The position numbers were made by a program, and so were the translations under genes. Shown here one piece after another: positions 23,591-34,433 of a DNA stretch of 64,000 nucleotides. The stretch is from Choanephora cucurbitarum (taxonomy: Eukaryota > Mucoromycota > Mucoromycetes > Mucorales > Choanephoraceae), in contig JAIWNI010000095.1 of the NCBI GenBank assembly GCA_025331435.1, forward strand, positions 43,485 through 107,484, read 5' to 3'. Numbering within the stretch: the stretch's first letter is position 1; every line of letters begins with the position of its first letter. The notes under the pieces are model-generated. The model did no database searches. It saw nothing but the letters and a program-made list of their open reading frames with translations, and was not told where the DNA came from.

Positions 23591-24391
23591 ATGTCAGAAC
23601 AGTATGAACAACTTACACCTGAAGAAATTAGAGAATTCAGAGCACTCAAACAAAGACTCCAAGCCCAAGAGCTTCGAGAAGAAGAAGAACGAGAACTCCC
23701 AGAAGAAGTTCACCTCGAACTGGAAGAAACTTCGAAGATTAACCTCAAAAAGAAACTCAAACAATACCACCGAGATACAATCAAGTACGAAGGTGGAAAA
23801 TGGACTCAAAGTGGGACGATCAACAAGACATATCTCCCAGAACTCAAACGCTACCAATGCGATGCAGCGCAAATGGTGTCAGCCATCGGAAAAGGTGCTG
23901 ACAGACTGCGAACAGCAGGCAGAGGCGCTACAGAGATTTTTAGCGAACTCAAATACATTTTCGAGGAAGGAGGAGATGAAGAAACACTTCGAGAAACCTT
24001 GGAAAAGGTTAGGCGCCTTGCAGTTTACTGTTTCGCAACAGGCAAGGAACTTGACAAAGATGCCAAAGAAGTGGCCTCAAGAGCAATTAAACTTCCAAAC
24101 AGCCTCAGATACTTGGAAGAAGAAGATGATGACGAAGGGAAAGATTACTTCTTCAGTACTTCAGACATGGAGAAAATCCAAAAGACTCGATTTGAAGAAT
24201 CAGTCCTCAGACAGTCAACAAAACAATTTGGAGGATTTGGACGAGGTCGAGGAAATGGAAGAGGAAAGTACCATGGACACAACAGTTTTTTTGGGAAAGC
24301 GAAGGGCCGAGGAGGTCCATACCAGCAGACACATCGAACCACAGACACAAGCAACAACAGCAGCCACAACAACACCAACAGCAGCAACTAA
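23591..24391 (+). CDS. DIRS ORF1, gag-like protein
   Basis: ATG 23591 (MSEQYEQLTPEEIREFRAL) to TAA 24389-24391, 266 aa. The first 60 residues are a charged coiled coil (LKQRLQAQELREEEERELPE). A helical core follows, and the C-terminus is rich in Gly/Arg (FGRGRGNGRGK, KGRGGPYQQ) before an Asn/Ser/Thr tail. An RGG-type tail suggests RNA binding in place of a zinc knuckle. Position before RT in a retroelement supports a gag role. The tail overlaps the RT frame, which is already open here. Confidence 0.8.
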   Translation: MSEQYEQLTPEEIREFRALKQRLQAQELREEEERELPEEVHLELEETSKINLKKKLKQYHRDTIKYEGGKWTQSGTINKTYLPELKRYQCDAAQMVSAIGKGADRLRTAGRGATEIFSELKYIFEEGGDEETLRETLEKVRRLAVYCFATGKELDKDAKEVASRAIKLPNSLRYLEEEDDDEGKDYFFSTSDMEKIQKTRFEESVLRQSTKQFGGFGRGRGNGRGKYHGHNSFFGKAKGRGGPYQQTHRTTDTSNNSSHNNTNSSN

Positions 24392-24603
24392 TTGCAACCA
24401 CAAACACAAGACAAGAAATATCCATAAACTCATCATCAAAAACAATAGAAAAGTCAAAACTAACAAAAACAATAGAAAATTCACAATTAACAAAAACAAA
24501 GGATACTCAACATTACACGATACCTCAAGATGGGATTCCACCAGGAGGTCGCTTACAACGATTCCTTCACAATTGGAAAAACAAGATACATCATCAATGG
24601 CCC

Positions 24604-26418
24604 TTGTCTGTTATAGAAAAGGGTTACCAGATTCAATTCCAACATCAGCCGGTACCATGGAAAGTAAAACCAATGAAATTGAACGAGACAGATCAATCAG
24701 CGGTGGACACAGCAGTGAATCAGTTCTTGAAATCAGAAGTGATAGAGAGATCACCCGATCAGGACAACCGATTTCTGTCAAATTTGTTTACAATTCAGGA
24801 ACCGAACAAGGTCCGACCGATTCTAGACTGCAGAAGAATCAACGAATTTGTGCAATGTCATCACTTCAAGATGGAAGGTGTTCCGGCACTGAGAGAGATT
24901 TTAGAGGAGGAAGATTTTATGTGCAAGATAGATCTCAAGGATGCCTACATAGTTGTCCCGATTCATCCAGAGTCACGACGATTCCTATCATTCCAACACA
25001 GAGGTACAATTTACCAATACAAGTCATTGGCATTTGGTCTGAGTGTAGCACCCAGAGTCTTTTCCAAACTGATGAAATTCGCTTTGGAGCCATTGAGAGC
25101 GAGAGGAATACGATTAGTTTATTACCTCGACGATATTTGTGTTTTGACAAGAACGAAGATGGAGATGGAGAAGACAGTAAACGTCATATTAACTCATTTA
25201 ACAGATCTGGGATTTATAATCAATTATCAAAAGAGCGAGTTACAGCCAAAGCACAACCAGGAATTCTTAGGCTTCAATTTCAACAGCGTGCAGATGAAGA
25301 TCAGTGTGCCTCAGAAGAAGATGAGCAAATTGATTGCGAGAGTTCGCCAATTGATGAAAGACAAAGAAAAGATGAAATCATGCAGATGGATAGCAGCCCT
25401 TCTAGGCAAGATAACATCAATAATTCCAGCTTTGGGGGAGGCATTGTTGCGAGTACGGTTTCTACAAAGGGACTTAGCCAAGAGTTTGAAGATCCACAAG
25501 TACAATTGGGAGAGTTCTTGCAAGTTGTCGAACGACAGCTGGAAAGAATTAGCATGGTGGACAGAGAAATCGGAGCTCCACAATGGACTGATGATCAAGA
25601 GGCAGATAGAGTGTCAAGATCCAAGAGTGAGTATTTATGTGGACGCGTCGGACACAGGATGGGGGATAGCCTCCGAAATGATTCAGACAAATGGGTATTG
25701 GACAAAGGAAGAAAAAGAGACCTCGATCAATGCACGAGAACTGAAGACGATCCTGTTTGCAGTGAAATTACACGCAGAAAAATACCAAAACTCAACCATC
25801 CACATTCACACCGACAACATAACTGCACTCAAACATGCCAAGAAATCAGGAGGAACGGCATCAGCCCTACTACAAACACTGACATTAGAAATACAACAAA
25901 TCATCACAACATACAACTTACAAATACATTATTTTCATATCCAAGGAATCAAGAATGTCCAAGCGGACAAATTGAGCAGAATTCAAAAACCGATTTACGA
26001 ATGGACACTACCAAGACGATTTTTCAAGTTGATTCAACGTCGATGGAAAGTGATAATAGATGGATTTGCAACACGAGAAAACAGACGCCTGAAGAAATTT
26101 TGGAGCCCGATGCCAGACCCCGAAGCCCTAGCTCACAACGCCTTCAACCAACAATGGCCGACAGAGGGATTGTATGCTCATCCTCCGTGGAGATTAATCC
26201 CAAAGGTACTCGAAAAGGTAAAGAAAGACAAAGTCAAATCAATGGTGTTAGTGACGCCGACGTGGCCGACTCAATTTTGGTGGCCTATGGTGATGAACAT
26301 GAACAAGGGAAAAGCCTTAGAGTTCCAAATCAACAAGAAGCTGAAGCTGACCGCCTGGAGATTATCAGGCAATACAATTCAGAAGAAGAGATTTCTGAAA
26401 AAGCAAGTAGTTACTTAG
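24604..26418 (+). CDS. DIRS reverse transcriptase - RNase H - methyltransferase-like polyprotein
   Basis: The reverse transcriptase palm shows KVRPILDCRRINEFV, MCKIDLKDAYIVVPIHP and the catalytic YYLDDICVL. RNase H follows with VDASDTGWGI, NARELKTI, HTDNITALKHA and QADKLSRI, giving its acidic residues. After it comes the conserved segment of DIRS elements (WSPMPDPEALAHNAF, LYAHPPWRLIPKVL), comparable to their Dam-like methyltransferase region with a PPW core. The frame stays open upstream of 24604 back into the end of ORF1 without an ATG. Synthesis by frameshift or reinitiation is therefore likely and the true start is unknown. The last part overlaps the recombinase frame by about 265 bp. Confidence 0.92.
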   Translation: MSVIEKGYQIQFQHQPVPWKVKPMKLNETDQSAVDTAVNQFLKSEVIERSPDQDNRFLSNLFTIQEPNKVRPILDCRRINEFVQCHHFKMEGVPALREILEEEDFMCKIDLKDAYIVVPIHPESRRFLSFQHRGTIYQYKSLAFGLSVAPRVFSKLMKFALEPLRARGIRLVYYLDDICVLTRTKMEMEKTVNVILTHLTDLGFIINYQKSELQPKHNQEFLGFNFNSVQMKISVPQKKMSKLIARVRQLMKDKEKMKSCRWIAALLGKITSIIPALGEALLRVRFLQRDLAKSLKIHKYNWESSCKLSNDSWKELAWWTEKSELHNGLMIKRQIECQDPRVSIYVDASDTGWGIASEMIQTNGYWTKEEKETSINARELKTILFAVKLHAEKYQNSTIHIHTDNITALKHAKKSGGTASALLQTLTLEIQQIITTYNLQIHYFHIQGIKNVQADKLSRIQKPIYEWTLPRRFFKLIQRRWKVIIDGFATRENRRLKKFWSPMPDPEALAHNAFNQQWPTEGLYAHPPWRLIPKVLEKVKKDKVKSMVLVTPTWPTQFWWPMVMNMNKGKALEFQINKKLKLTAWRLSGNTIQKKRFLKKQVVT

Positions 26419-27530
26419 ACAATGCGAACAAGAAAAGCACCCATAAACACTATGACATTTTGTGGCGAAAATGGGTAAAATGGTGTATGGATAAGAATCC
26501 GAAAATAAATCCTCTAGAATATAATCCAAAGGCAGTATTAGAATATCTTGTAGATCACAACCAATTCTCCTCTCAACATTTGAATACCATGCGATCAGCA
26601 ATAGCGTCCGTCTACCGAGTAACTCATCCTGACAAACCACCCATAGCATCCAACGAGAGAATAATACAATTTTTTAAGGCCAAACGACGAAAGGATCCAA
26701 GATTGAGAAACAGTAACAAGGAGGTTTACTCTGTCGAGCCTGTGTTGAATATGATACGTAATTGGGATGATGATGACAAGCTACCTTTACAAAGACTACA
26801 ATTAAAGACTCTCATGTTGTTGACAATTGCTACTATGTGGAGACCACGATCGGATATGGGTACTTTGCAATACCGAGATGTGACGTTTCAAGTAGATGAT
26901 AATCATGAAATCAAGGGTGTGACTTTACTCGCAAGAAGCCCAAAGGAAATTGACTCTAAACAATCCAAGCTTGGCTTGATTGGAGAAGAAAAAGTGTGTC
27001 CTGTGAGAACGCTATGGAGGTTTGTTGACAAGACGAAGGAGTTCCGACAAAGGCTGAACGAAGACCATACTTTGTTCTTGACTTACCTGTCCTCGGGTGA
27101 CAAAGAAAAAGGGCCCGTGTCACCAAAGACAATTGGAAACTGGGTGAAGGAAGCTTTGAAAGAAGCCGGCATCAATACTGACATATATAAAGCACACTCG
27201 TTGCGAGCAGCTGCAAGCACCGAAGCAATCATCAAAGGAGCAACCTTTCAAGAAGTCAAGACGCATGGCAATTGGAGTCAAAACTCCAATACCGTAGAAG
27301 ACTACTACTTCAGGCCACCTAACCAGCATGAAGCAGGAAAGCAAATGACTGAACGAATTTTCCAATCAACGGAAAACAGAACCACATCCGAAGTCGGAGT
27401 GAGCCATACGGCAATTGTGGTAGGCACGACCCACAATGGCCAAGTTGGCGAAACGAAGACAGAGGATGTGGTGGGTACCCGCCCTTGGGCAATGCCTTGG
27501 CATTGGTTCTCCCGCCCAAAGAAGGATTGA
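26154..27530 (+). CDS. DIRS tyrosine recombinase
   Basis: From ATG 26154 (MADRGIVCSSSVEI) to TGA 27528-27530, 458 aa. The N-terminal SAM-like DNA-binding part contains STHKHYDILWRKWVKWC and LNTMRSAIASVYR. The catalytic part has the first Arg in TMWRPRSDMGTL, the HxxR box in KAHSLRAAAST, a His/Trp in HGNWSQ and the nucleophile Tyr in VEDYYF. It would join the circular cDNA to the genome without target duplication. The same frame is open all the way upstream to 23604, so the start is not certain; the RT overlap is typical of DIRS. Confidence 0.92.
   Translation: MADRGIVCSSSVEINPKGTRKGKERQSQINGVSDADVADSILVAYGDEHEQGKSLRVPNQQEAEADRLEIIRQYNSEEEISEKASSYLDNANKKSTHKHYDILWRKWVKWCMDKNPKINPLEYNPKAVLEYLVDHNQFSSQHLNTMRSAIASVYRVTHPDKPPIASNERIIQFFKAKRRKDPRLRNSNKEVYSVEPVLNMIRNWDDDDKLPLQRLQLKTLMLLTIATMWRPRSDMGTLQYRDVTFQVDDNHEIKGVTLLARSPKEIDSKQSKLGLIGEEKVCPVRTLWRFVDKTKEFRQRLNEDHTLFLTYLSSGDKEKGPVSPKTIGNWVKEALKEAGINTDIYKAHSLRAAASTEAIIKGATFQEVKTHGNWSQNSNTVEDYYFRPPNQHEAGKQMTERIFQSTENRTTSEVGVSHTAIVVGTTHNGQVGETKTEDVVGTRPWAMPWHWFSRPKKD
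27380..27472. repeat. DIRS internal complementary region
   Basis: 27380-27435 complements the left end (about 23429-23484). 27434-27472 complements the right end (about 27637-27675). It lies inside the 3' part of the recombinase frame, so that coding sequence and the replication template overlap. Confidence 0.88.
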
Positions 27531-27545
27531 AAAATTGCTTGCCTT

Positions 27546-27646
27546 GGCTTAGAAAGATATGAAGAATAGAATATGTAATAATTTTTTTTTTTATATATTA
27601 ATTATCTGAGAATAAAAGCGCGGCTAGAGAGCCATTAACCACATCC
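27546..27646 (-). repeat. DIRS right inverted terminal repeat
   Basis: Reverse complement of 23477-23577, with a single T/C difference seen. Confidence 0.9.
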
Positions 27647-27853
27647 TCTGTCTTCGTTTCGCCAACTTGGCCATTTTCACAAGTGCAGGCAGCAAACCAG
27701 CTGAGGGGTCAATAGGCGTACGGCGTACAATTGGGTTAAAAAGGATCAAGACAATCCATTATGAGTGCTTAACGTATATCTTTCACTGCATGAGTGCAAC
27801 ACAAACCTTTCAATTTATTTGTTTTTGACTAGCAACAAAAATGAAAGTGTAAG

Positions 27854-29318
27854 TTAAGCAGGCGGTAAGAAAGCAGAGTAGAGAACAATCCCTGAGAGCC
27901 CATAGAATACAAAGTAGCCAAGTATCATATTAGCAAGTCGAGTTGATGAATTCTCAAGCCCAAATCCTTTAATCCATATATGACCTATATACCAGTATAG
28001 AGGCGGCAAGGAAGTAAAGAATCGAATAATCACTTGTACGTGCATACTGGTAGTAACAAACAGTAGCAGGAATAGCCACAAGTACATATGAGCTAAAAGA
28101 GACGAACTGAAAAATGTATCTTTCCCTGATTTTGTCTTTTGCTGCACAGCTCCTAACGTCAGAAATCGGATATAGTCATGCTGAATATATGCTTTAAGAC
28201 CCAAAACACTGATTATGATGATGGGTGCTGCCAGTAAAAAATTGGGTATTTGCTTCAACTCGTAGTAAGACAAGAATCCATTACCCCTAAGCAAAAAAAA
28301 AGAAGAAAAGGAGTTTAATAAAGTGAAAAACAAAGTAAAACAGCACACTATACCAATACTCTTTTTGAACGAAAGAATATAAAAGAGGGAGCTTGCTTGA
28401 GCACCAGGGTCTGTCTAGAACACAAAATTCACTGTAACCATAGTACTGAAACAAAGCAAAGCCAGACATTGTTAATAAGGTGTACGGAATCGCCTTAAAG
28501 ATACCTATGATAGCAGCCTATGAGTCTTAAAGATGAGTTGCAATACAGCATCGAACGAGTAAGTAATAGAGTGTACCTTTTTATCATGCCACAGCTGCTT
28601 TACGACAAAATCGTAAATAAAGAATCCAGAATAAATGATGGCATTCGAACGAGCGGCAGAAGCAATGCCCCAAATGGCAGCTGCACTCAGGTATCTTTTT
28701 TGAGCCGCCCAATGCATTCCTTTGAAGCTCAGTAATGCGAATACAGACTCGCTGTTAAACGCAGACATAAACATAGTAGGGGGGGACAAACAAAACGCAA
28801 TAGCTGTTGCGCTTGCCAAGGCCTTGTTCTTGGGCATTAAGGTCAATGTCAGTCTGGCTTAGTCAATTAGCTGTGTTTCTTAGGAAAGACACTAAAGCAA
28901 TTTTACCTGTAGAGGGTGCCTGCAGCTAATATAAACGATACGTTGGCAAAGACAACACCAGACAGCAACAAAGTATAGTGTTTACCAAAAACAGACTGAA
29001 GAGGAAAGAAGACTTGGTGTTCATCAGCAAGAGTGTCTTATTATAAGATCTCACAATCAATATACCTGTATTAGTTGTCAAGCGCGCTAGGTAAGGTAAC
29101 AGAGGAAAAAATGCAGTTTCTTGCTCATACACATAACCTTGATCTGCAATGTGTAAAAAGTAAAGCGAATCCCATCTTAAAAAAGCAGTAAGAAAACTAT
29201 TGCCTTTTAACTGGATCTCAGATGAGGAATCATAGCTTCCAGTAAAACAGTAGATCAAGGCACCTAGAGCTATAGTAAGCAGACGAGAAGCTATTGCAAT
29301 AACATAAATAGATTTCAT
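27854..29318 (-). CDS. GPI18: GPI mannosyltransferase 2 (PIG-V/Gpi18)
   Basis: Five exons: 29318-29055, 28995-28907, 28853-28577, 28493-28354 and 28286-27854, 400 aa. It is a multi-pass ER membrane protein. It opens with a hydrophobic helix and the family motif FLRWDSLYFLHIADQGY; the WD pair is essential in PIG-V. Further signatures are FFPLLPYLARL, FCLSPPTMFMSAFNSESVFALLSF and SAARSNAI. The C-terminal half has several membrane spans with RFFTSLPPLYWYIGHI. The enzyme adds the second mannose to the GPI anchor precursor from dolichol-P-mannose. It is divergent from the copper transporter across 203 bp. Intron 3 uses an acceptor just inside IFK|AIPY to keep phase. Confidence 0.93.
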
Positions 29319-29411
29319 CTATAGTGCGCTTGTTTTCATTAGCCAAAAAGGGAAGGATAAAGAAGGAGCTCACAAAAGGAGGTTCATGCGAGGCTTCCAG
29401 GGCAGAATGAG

Positions 29412-29416
29412 CCAAT
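29412..29416 (+). promoter_or_regulatory. CCAAT box in the GPI18/CTR divergent promoter
   Basis: CCAAT in GAGCCAATCAG lies between the two divergent starts, 94 bp from GPI18 and 106 bp from the transporter ATG. It is a possible site for the HAP/NF-Y complex. No copper-responsive element was recognised. Confidence 0.4.
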
Positions 29417-29521
29417 CAGAACTGACCGAGTACACTGGCTCTTTTTTTTTTCATTTATTTTATTTATTTTCATTTAACTTATCTTCCTCTTTTCCTCTCA
29501 TTTTACTAGCTACAATAAACA

Positions 29522-30152
29522 ATGGACGAGCATGGGATGATGGGGCACCATATGGATCATACTAATGGTCATAATATGGAAGAACATAGTATGCCTGCCA
29601 GTTGTGATATGAATGTAAATTTTTTTTATGAAGAGCTGTGGTACCAATACTAACTTTATAATTTTATAGATGTTATTCAATTGGCAAACCCAAAACGTCT
29701 GCATAGTTTTCGAATGGTGGCATGTTCATAATGCTGCTGAACTGTTTTTGTCATGCATAGCTGTCTTTTGTATTGCTACAGCATACGAATATCTTCGTGT
29801 ATGGACGGCTCAATGGGACGAACAATGGTCGCAGGCAGAAAAAAAGAGATTGTCAGAACAAAGTGTACTAGTGAATGATCTAGAAGAAGAAGCGGCAACA
29901 CATCCAACGGACAATACAAGTTTTCTTATAAAAGATTCACAGAAAACGCCTTATAACAATAGACAGGCAAGACACCAGCATATTCTAAGATCCATATTGT
30001 ATGCTGTGCTTGTAGCTATTAGCTTTTGGCTTATGTTGGTTTTCATGACCTACAATGGTTATCTGATGATCGCCACGATCTTGGGAGCTGGCTTTGGACA
30101 TTTAATATTTGGAAAAAGATCAACAGTCAGCCGTGGAATTCAGTGCCACTAA
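29522..30152 (+). CDS. Ctr-family copper transporter
   Basis: Two exons, 29522-29614 and 29670-30152, give 191 aa. The N-terminus is Met/His-rich for copper capture (MDEHGMMGHHMDHTNG, MPASCDM). Three membrane helices follow: one after WWHVHNAAELF, one starting HILRSILYAVLVAISFW and one starting YLMIATILG. The pore motif MxxxM (MLVFM) and the packing motif GxxxG (GAGFGHLIFG) are present. The end is ...QCH, like the C-terminal Cys/His copper hand-off. Trimers move Cu(I) into the cytosol from outside or from the vacuole. The size is closer to Ctr2-type than to long Ctr1; location cannot be told from sequence. Confidence 0.94.
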
Positions 30153-30371
30153 GCGAATCTTATTTCTTCTTTTCTTAAAAAAAAAAAAGGAGGCAAAATC
30201 CTATCTTGAAGATATTCTTTTTCTTTTGAGCCACGTATACAAAGGATTGTTCTTAATTGTAAATAAATAGAAGAGAAGCTTGCTTTATTGTTTGTCGAGA
30301 TAGAAGTGCTTGCAAATTTAAATTAAGGGTATACAATACTATTATAAACAAAATTGAGAGAAGAAAGGAGA

Positions 30372-33300
30372 TTATCGCCAAGACGGATCGATGATCCCAA
30401 ATGAATTAGGTATATTAGCAGATGCATCATGAGCCATAAGCTGATCGTTTGGGAAAGATGATGTTGTATGATAGTTGCTGCTTTGATTAGAGGGGGAGTG
30501 ATCTGACATATCGAGTATACGATTGTTGGCATCGGTGAAAGAATTAGGATCGTAAAAATCAGATGTATGGTGAAAAAAGGTAGGATGGTTAAGGATAGAA
30601 GCTACGCCTGCTCCCATGCCAAACGTTTCAAGCTGATTCTTATGATGAGCGGGCTCCATAGACTGTACGGAGCTACCTACAGTATCTGAACCACAGTCTT
30701 CTGCTTTAGCTTCTTGATTAGCGAACCGCGCTTGTGTATTTTGTCGTTGAGGTGCACCTAAAGGCACATTGCCTCTGCCATTAAACCAGCCCAGCCAGCG
30801 ATTAAGCGCAGTTTCATCGCTCACTTGGAATAAGAAAGTAAGACCTTCTTTTGTGCGTACGCGAAACATGTGATGTTGTATGCTGTCTGGTTTGACTACT
30901 TCGCAACTAATATAGTGATAAAGATGCGTCTTTTGTCCAGATTTCTATTAAGATGGATGGTTAAGCTTCGTAATTTTAAACATGCGAAAAAAACAGAGAT
31001 ATCTTACACCAGAAAGGATAAAGAACTGCTTCAATGGCACAAGTACAACATGCTTCAATTCCCATATAGACAGAAATTTATAGCGAGCCATTTTTTTGAC
31101 AGGCAAAATGCCCTCATGTGCCTGTACGGTAAAATCGAATAGGTTTTTAGCTACATAGTTCAAATTGAAGTTTTCATCAGTAGAGTTGTAAGAAGAGAAC
31201 CCGGTCAATTGCGCTTGGCTGTCAGTGTTCATGCGATACAAGCTAATGTTTTTGTTGCTCTTCATGATATGTCTCATAATCAAAACAAATTTTGGAAGGA
31301 ACAAGACTAAAATAGTAAACGTTGCTGCAAACAAAATGCTTCCGATTTTCAAGTAAGTTCGAATAGCATAATCTTCGAGAGACAGGAAGAAATTGGGAGT
31401 AGCCACCATGGCTGCTAGACCTGTATTGCTAACATAAAGAAAAAAGGTTAAACTTTTTGCTGGTAGTACAATTGTGCTAGCATGAACTTACTAGCTCACA
31501 TAGGCAATTTGTGTTGCCTCTGACCATTTGCTCCCCACATTGCGTGTCTAAGAAAAGAAGGATATGAGAAAACAAGTCAACAATGAGAAAACACAATGTT
31601 AATTACTTTAAAGGCTAAGAAAGCCGAGATAACAATCAAAATAGCGCACCACACTAAGGCTATCGACTCGACAACTGTAACGTTTTGCCAATCCCCTATA
31701 CCTGCAGTAGGATATGTACAGACCCAACAATAGGCTGATGAAGATACCATGACGTCTGAAACAACAATAGGGTATATTGCATACCAAGTAATAAGCGGCA
31801 ACAGACCTATCGCTGCAAATGCGGCCACAATTCGAACAAGGAAATAAGATTTGAGTTTTGATGTTTTTACTGTGAAAACATTCTGAAAACTACACAAGAG
31901 TACAAGATTTATGAGATACTTAATATAGATTTTAATGAGCTTGTACTTACATTCGGTAAATTCTAATTATAATATCAAGAGAGAAAGAAGAGTCAATAGA
32001 ATGAAAATCATCAAATCAACTTGAAATTACCTATAATTTCTGGCAACAATGCTACCTATGACCAACACAAATCCATTTAACAAAAGAATCTGTCTCATGA
32101 TACATTTGGCAGGATTCGGTATTCCCAAATACAACGAAACGGCTACATAAGTACATGCAATACCAGTCAACTGTAAATAGCAAAAGATAGGACTCGACAC
32201 CATAATTGGCTTTAGATCCCGGAAGAGGAAGATAAGAATAAACATGAGGAGAGTGAAACTAAAGCCAAATACACAGACGGTCAGGATAATAATGCCTGTT
32301 ATATTCTTCAGTGTGGGGTTAAGCGCTGGTAGTCACATTAGTAAGTAACCGAAGGGATTTTTCTGGAATCTCTTGTAACACGTTACCTGATCGTTCAAGC
32401 ATTTGTGAAGGTTTGTCAGTTGTGTGTCCAAGATAAATTACACTTGTATTCGGTATAAATTCGAACACGTTTAACTTGACCGTTGCGTATGGTACACTTG
32501 TTCCATTCAGCATGTAAAGAAGTTGAAAGTAACTAAACAAAAGATGAATAAAGTGTTTATTTTCATTAAATTTTTTTCTGAACTTACCCTGATTTCAAAT
32601 CGCCTTTGATCCGTGAAAAGAAAAGAGACAAACAGTTAAAGATGATGTCAATCAACAAGGGATCTATCTTTTTAACAATTTACCTGTTTCAGAAAAGTCC
32701 ATATACCCTAGATTCAGCAAGGTGATTAGATAAGGTATATGTAATTTTTTTGAACGTGCTTCATTACCTGCAGGACCTGTATGATTCAGATTATAAAACG
32801 TGGGCGTCATGTTTGAAGAATTGAAGACCCCATTATTCAAATCAGATAGTCCGGCTGCTCTACCACCAGGATATAGATTCAACGCCTAAAAAAAATTAGA
32901 ATGATTAGTTCAACGGAAAATCGTGGTTAAATTATACAATCTATATCTCAGACATACTTTGTCTAGTCCAAGAGCAAGCAACTCGGCACATGCATAAGCT
33001 TGCGGAGCATTATAAGACAACCCTGTGGTATTCCATTCCTTAGAATTACTACTGTATTACAAGATAATTTTGAGCCAAGAAATCTATTTTTTCTGTTTCA
33101 TTGAGAGTCTTACAATTCACTGGGAACACGTTGATTTTTCCAAATTTGGTTTAAGGCGTCGTATTCAGGCACGCCGGTCACTAGAGATAAAAATTAATTC
33201 AGGAGTTTTACATAAGAGATGCAACTCTAGCTCTTACGCTCCCATAGACCGCTAATAAACATGAGTCCGTCATACAACGCTAGCTCTTCGGGGGATTTAG

Positions 33301-34433
33301 CAATGCTCTGTAGCACAGGGGAGATATCGTTAGTGACAATCCATGCCCACCCTTTTTCTAACAATCCCATTTCTCTATTTGAATCAATAAGCGATCAGCT
33401 TTTTTTTTTAGGAAGCACAAAGAATTTACTATGAATTACCTTGCTTTGGTTAGAATGGCAATTTGATGACTAGTATCAGAATCCGCTAAAACCACAACGC
33501 GAGACCCTGAAGATTCAAGTTGAGAAAGTGAATCTGTGCATAAAACGACTAAGTTAGCTTTTTACATGTGTTATCGAAATTAATGACTTCAACCTTCAAT
33601 CTCCTCATTAGTTATACTGTAGAGTGGAATATTCGTCATTACATTGATGCTGCGCTTATTTGCTTGATTTTTTACTGCGCGAAGCATTTGTTGTCCAACA
33701 GCGTCATTCGTATAGATGATTGCAAACATGTTCCAACCCATACTATCAACCCAGTCCACAAGCGATTCTCCATAAAGTATAACACTTCCGATAGTCCGGA
33801 AAAAGTATGGATAGATTTTCTTGTCCGTCAGATCATATGAGCCAGAAGCAAATGAACACTGAGGTATTTGTTCAACACCTGTAATTGATGCAATAGCCTC
33901 TGTCATCCCAGAAACTATATCTCCAATTACAGCACTAAAAACAAAAACTGTTAGATCGTACACTAATCTAGTTTAATCTGAAATGGCATTTACTTGACGT
34001 TGTCTTGTATCATTTTTACGGCTGCAAGTGATGTTTTTCCAGGATTGTTTTCGTCTGAATAATATCTAGTAAAATTCAGCTCGACATCTAATGAAAGCCA
34101 TGAGAAACAAGCAATTTTTGTTGATTGATCTACTGTATATCTACCATTCAAAATATTTTTGTTTTTGATTGATCTGGTTGCTAATTGAATGGCTACTTCA
34201 CTGGTGATAATTATATCACTCAGTGTAGTATCGTTTATTGAGACGTCAGAAGCTCTAGGAAACATAAGGCCAATGTTGTATACTGGTTTATGAGTAGTAG
34301 GCTGAGGATTTGTTGCAACTGTTGTAGTTGGTGGTGCTTTGATCGGTGTCGTGCTGACATTTCTTTGTGCGTCTACTGTAATTGTTTGGAGAAAGCTTAT
34401 ACATATGACACAATAAAAAAGAACAATTAGCAT
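30372..34433 (-). CDS. class C GPCR (GABA-B-like) with a C-terminal PH domain
   Basis: Fifteen exons: 34433-33994, 33934-33594, 33533-33440, 33374-33238, 33180-33114, 33051-32958, 32885-32684, 32603-32588, 32532-32387, 32325-32031, 31962-31951, 31889-31607, 31547-31492, 31428-31008 and 30944-30372, totalling 1058 aa with every phase agreeing. A signal peptide (MLIVLFYCVICISFLQTI) and Thr/Pro stalk lead to a periplasmic-binding-like ligand domain (AVIGDIVSGMTEAIASI, LYGESLVDWVDSMGW). The seven-helix core spans about 513-790 with PNPAKCIMRQ and ARNYRIYRIF. Residues about 832-925 read as a PH domain (GILPVKKMARYKF, IWELKHVVLVPLKQFFIL, closing ALNRWLGWF). The ligand is unknown. The tail is disordered. 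Confidence 0.88.

Larger units (their letters stand above)
23429..27675 (+). mobile_element. DIRS-type tyrosine-recombinase retrotransposon
   Basis: About 4.25 kb. Inverted terminal repeats of 101 bp lie at 23477-23577 and 27546-27646, with one visible mismatch. Outside them are short unlike extensions, left 23429-23476 and right 27647-27675. A junction region at 27380-27472 is the complement of both extensions placed side by side: its first half matches the left end, its second half the right end. This internal complementary region is the hallmark of DIRS elements and their circular replication. Inside are gag-like, RT-RNase H and tyrosine recombinase frames and no integrase of the DDE type. 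All parts appear uninterrupted, so the copy may be active. Confidence 0.95.
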
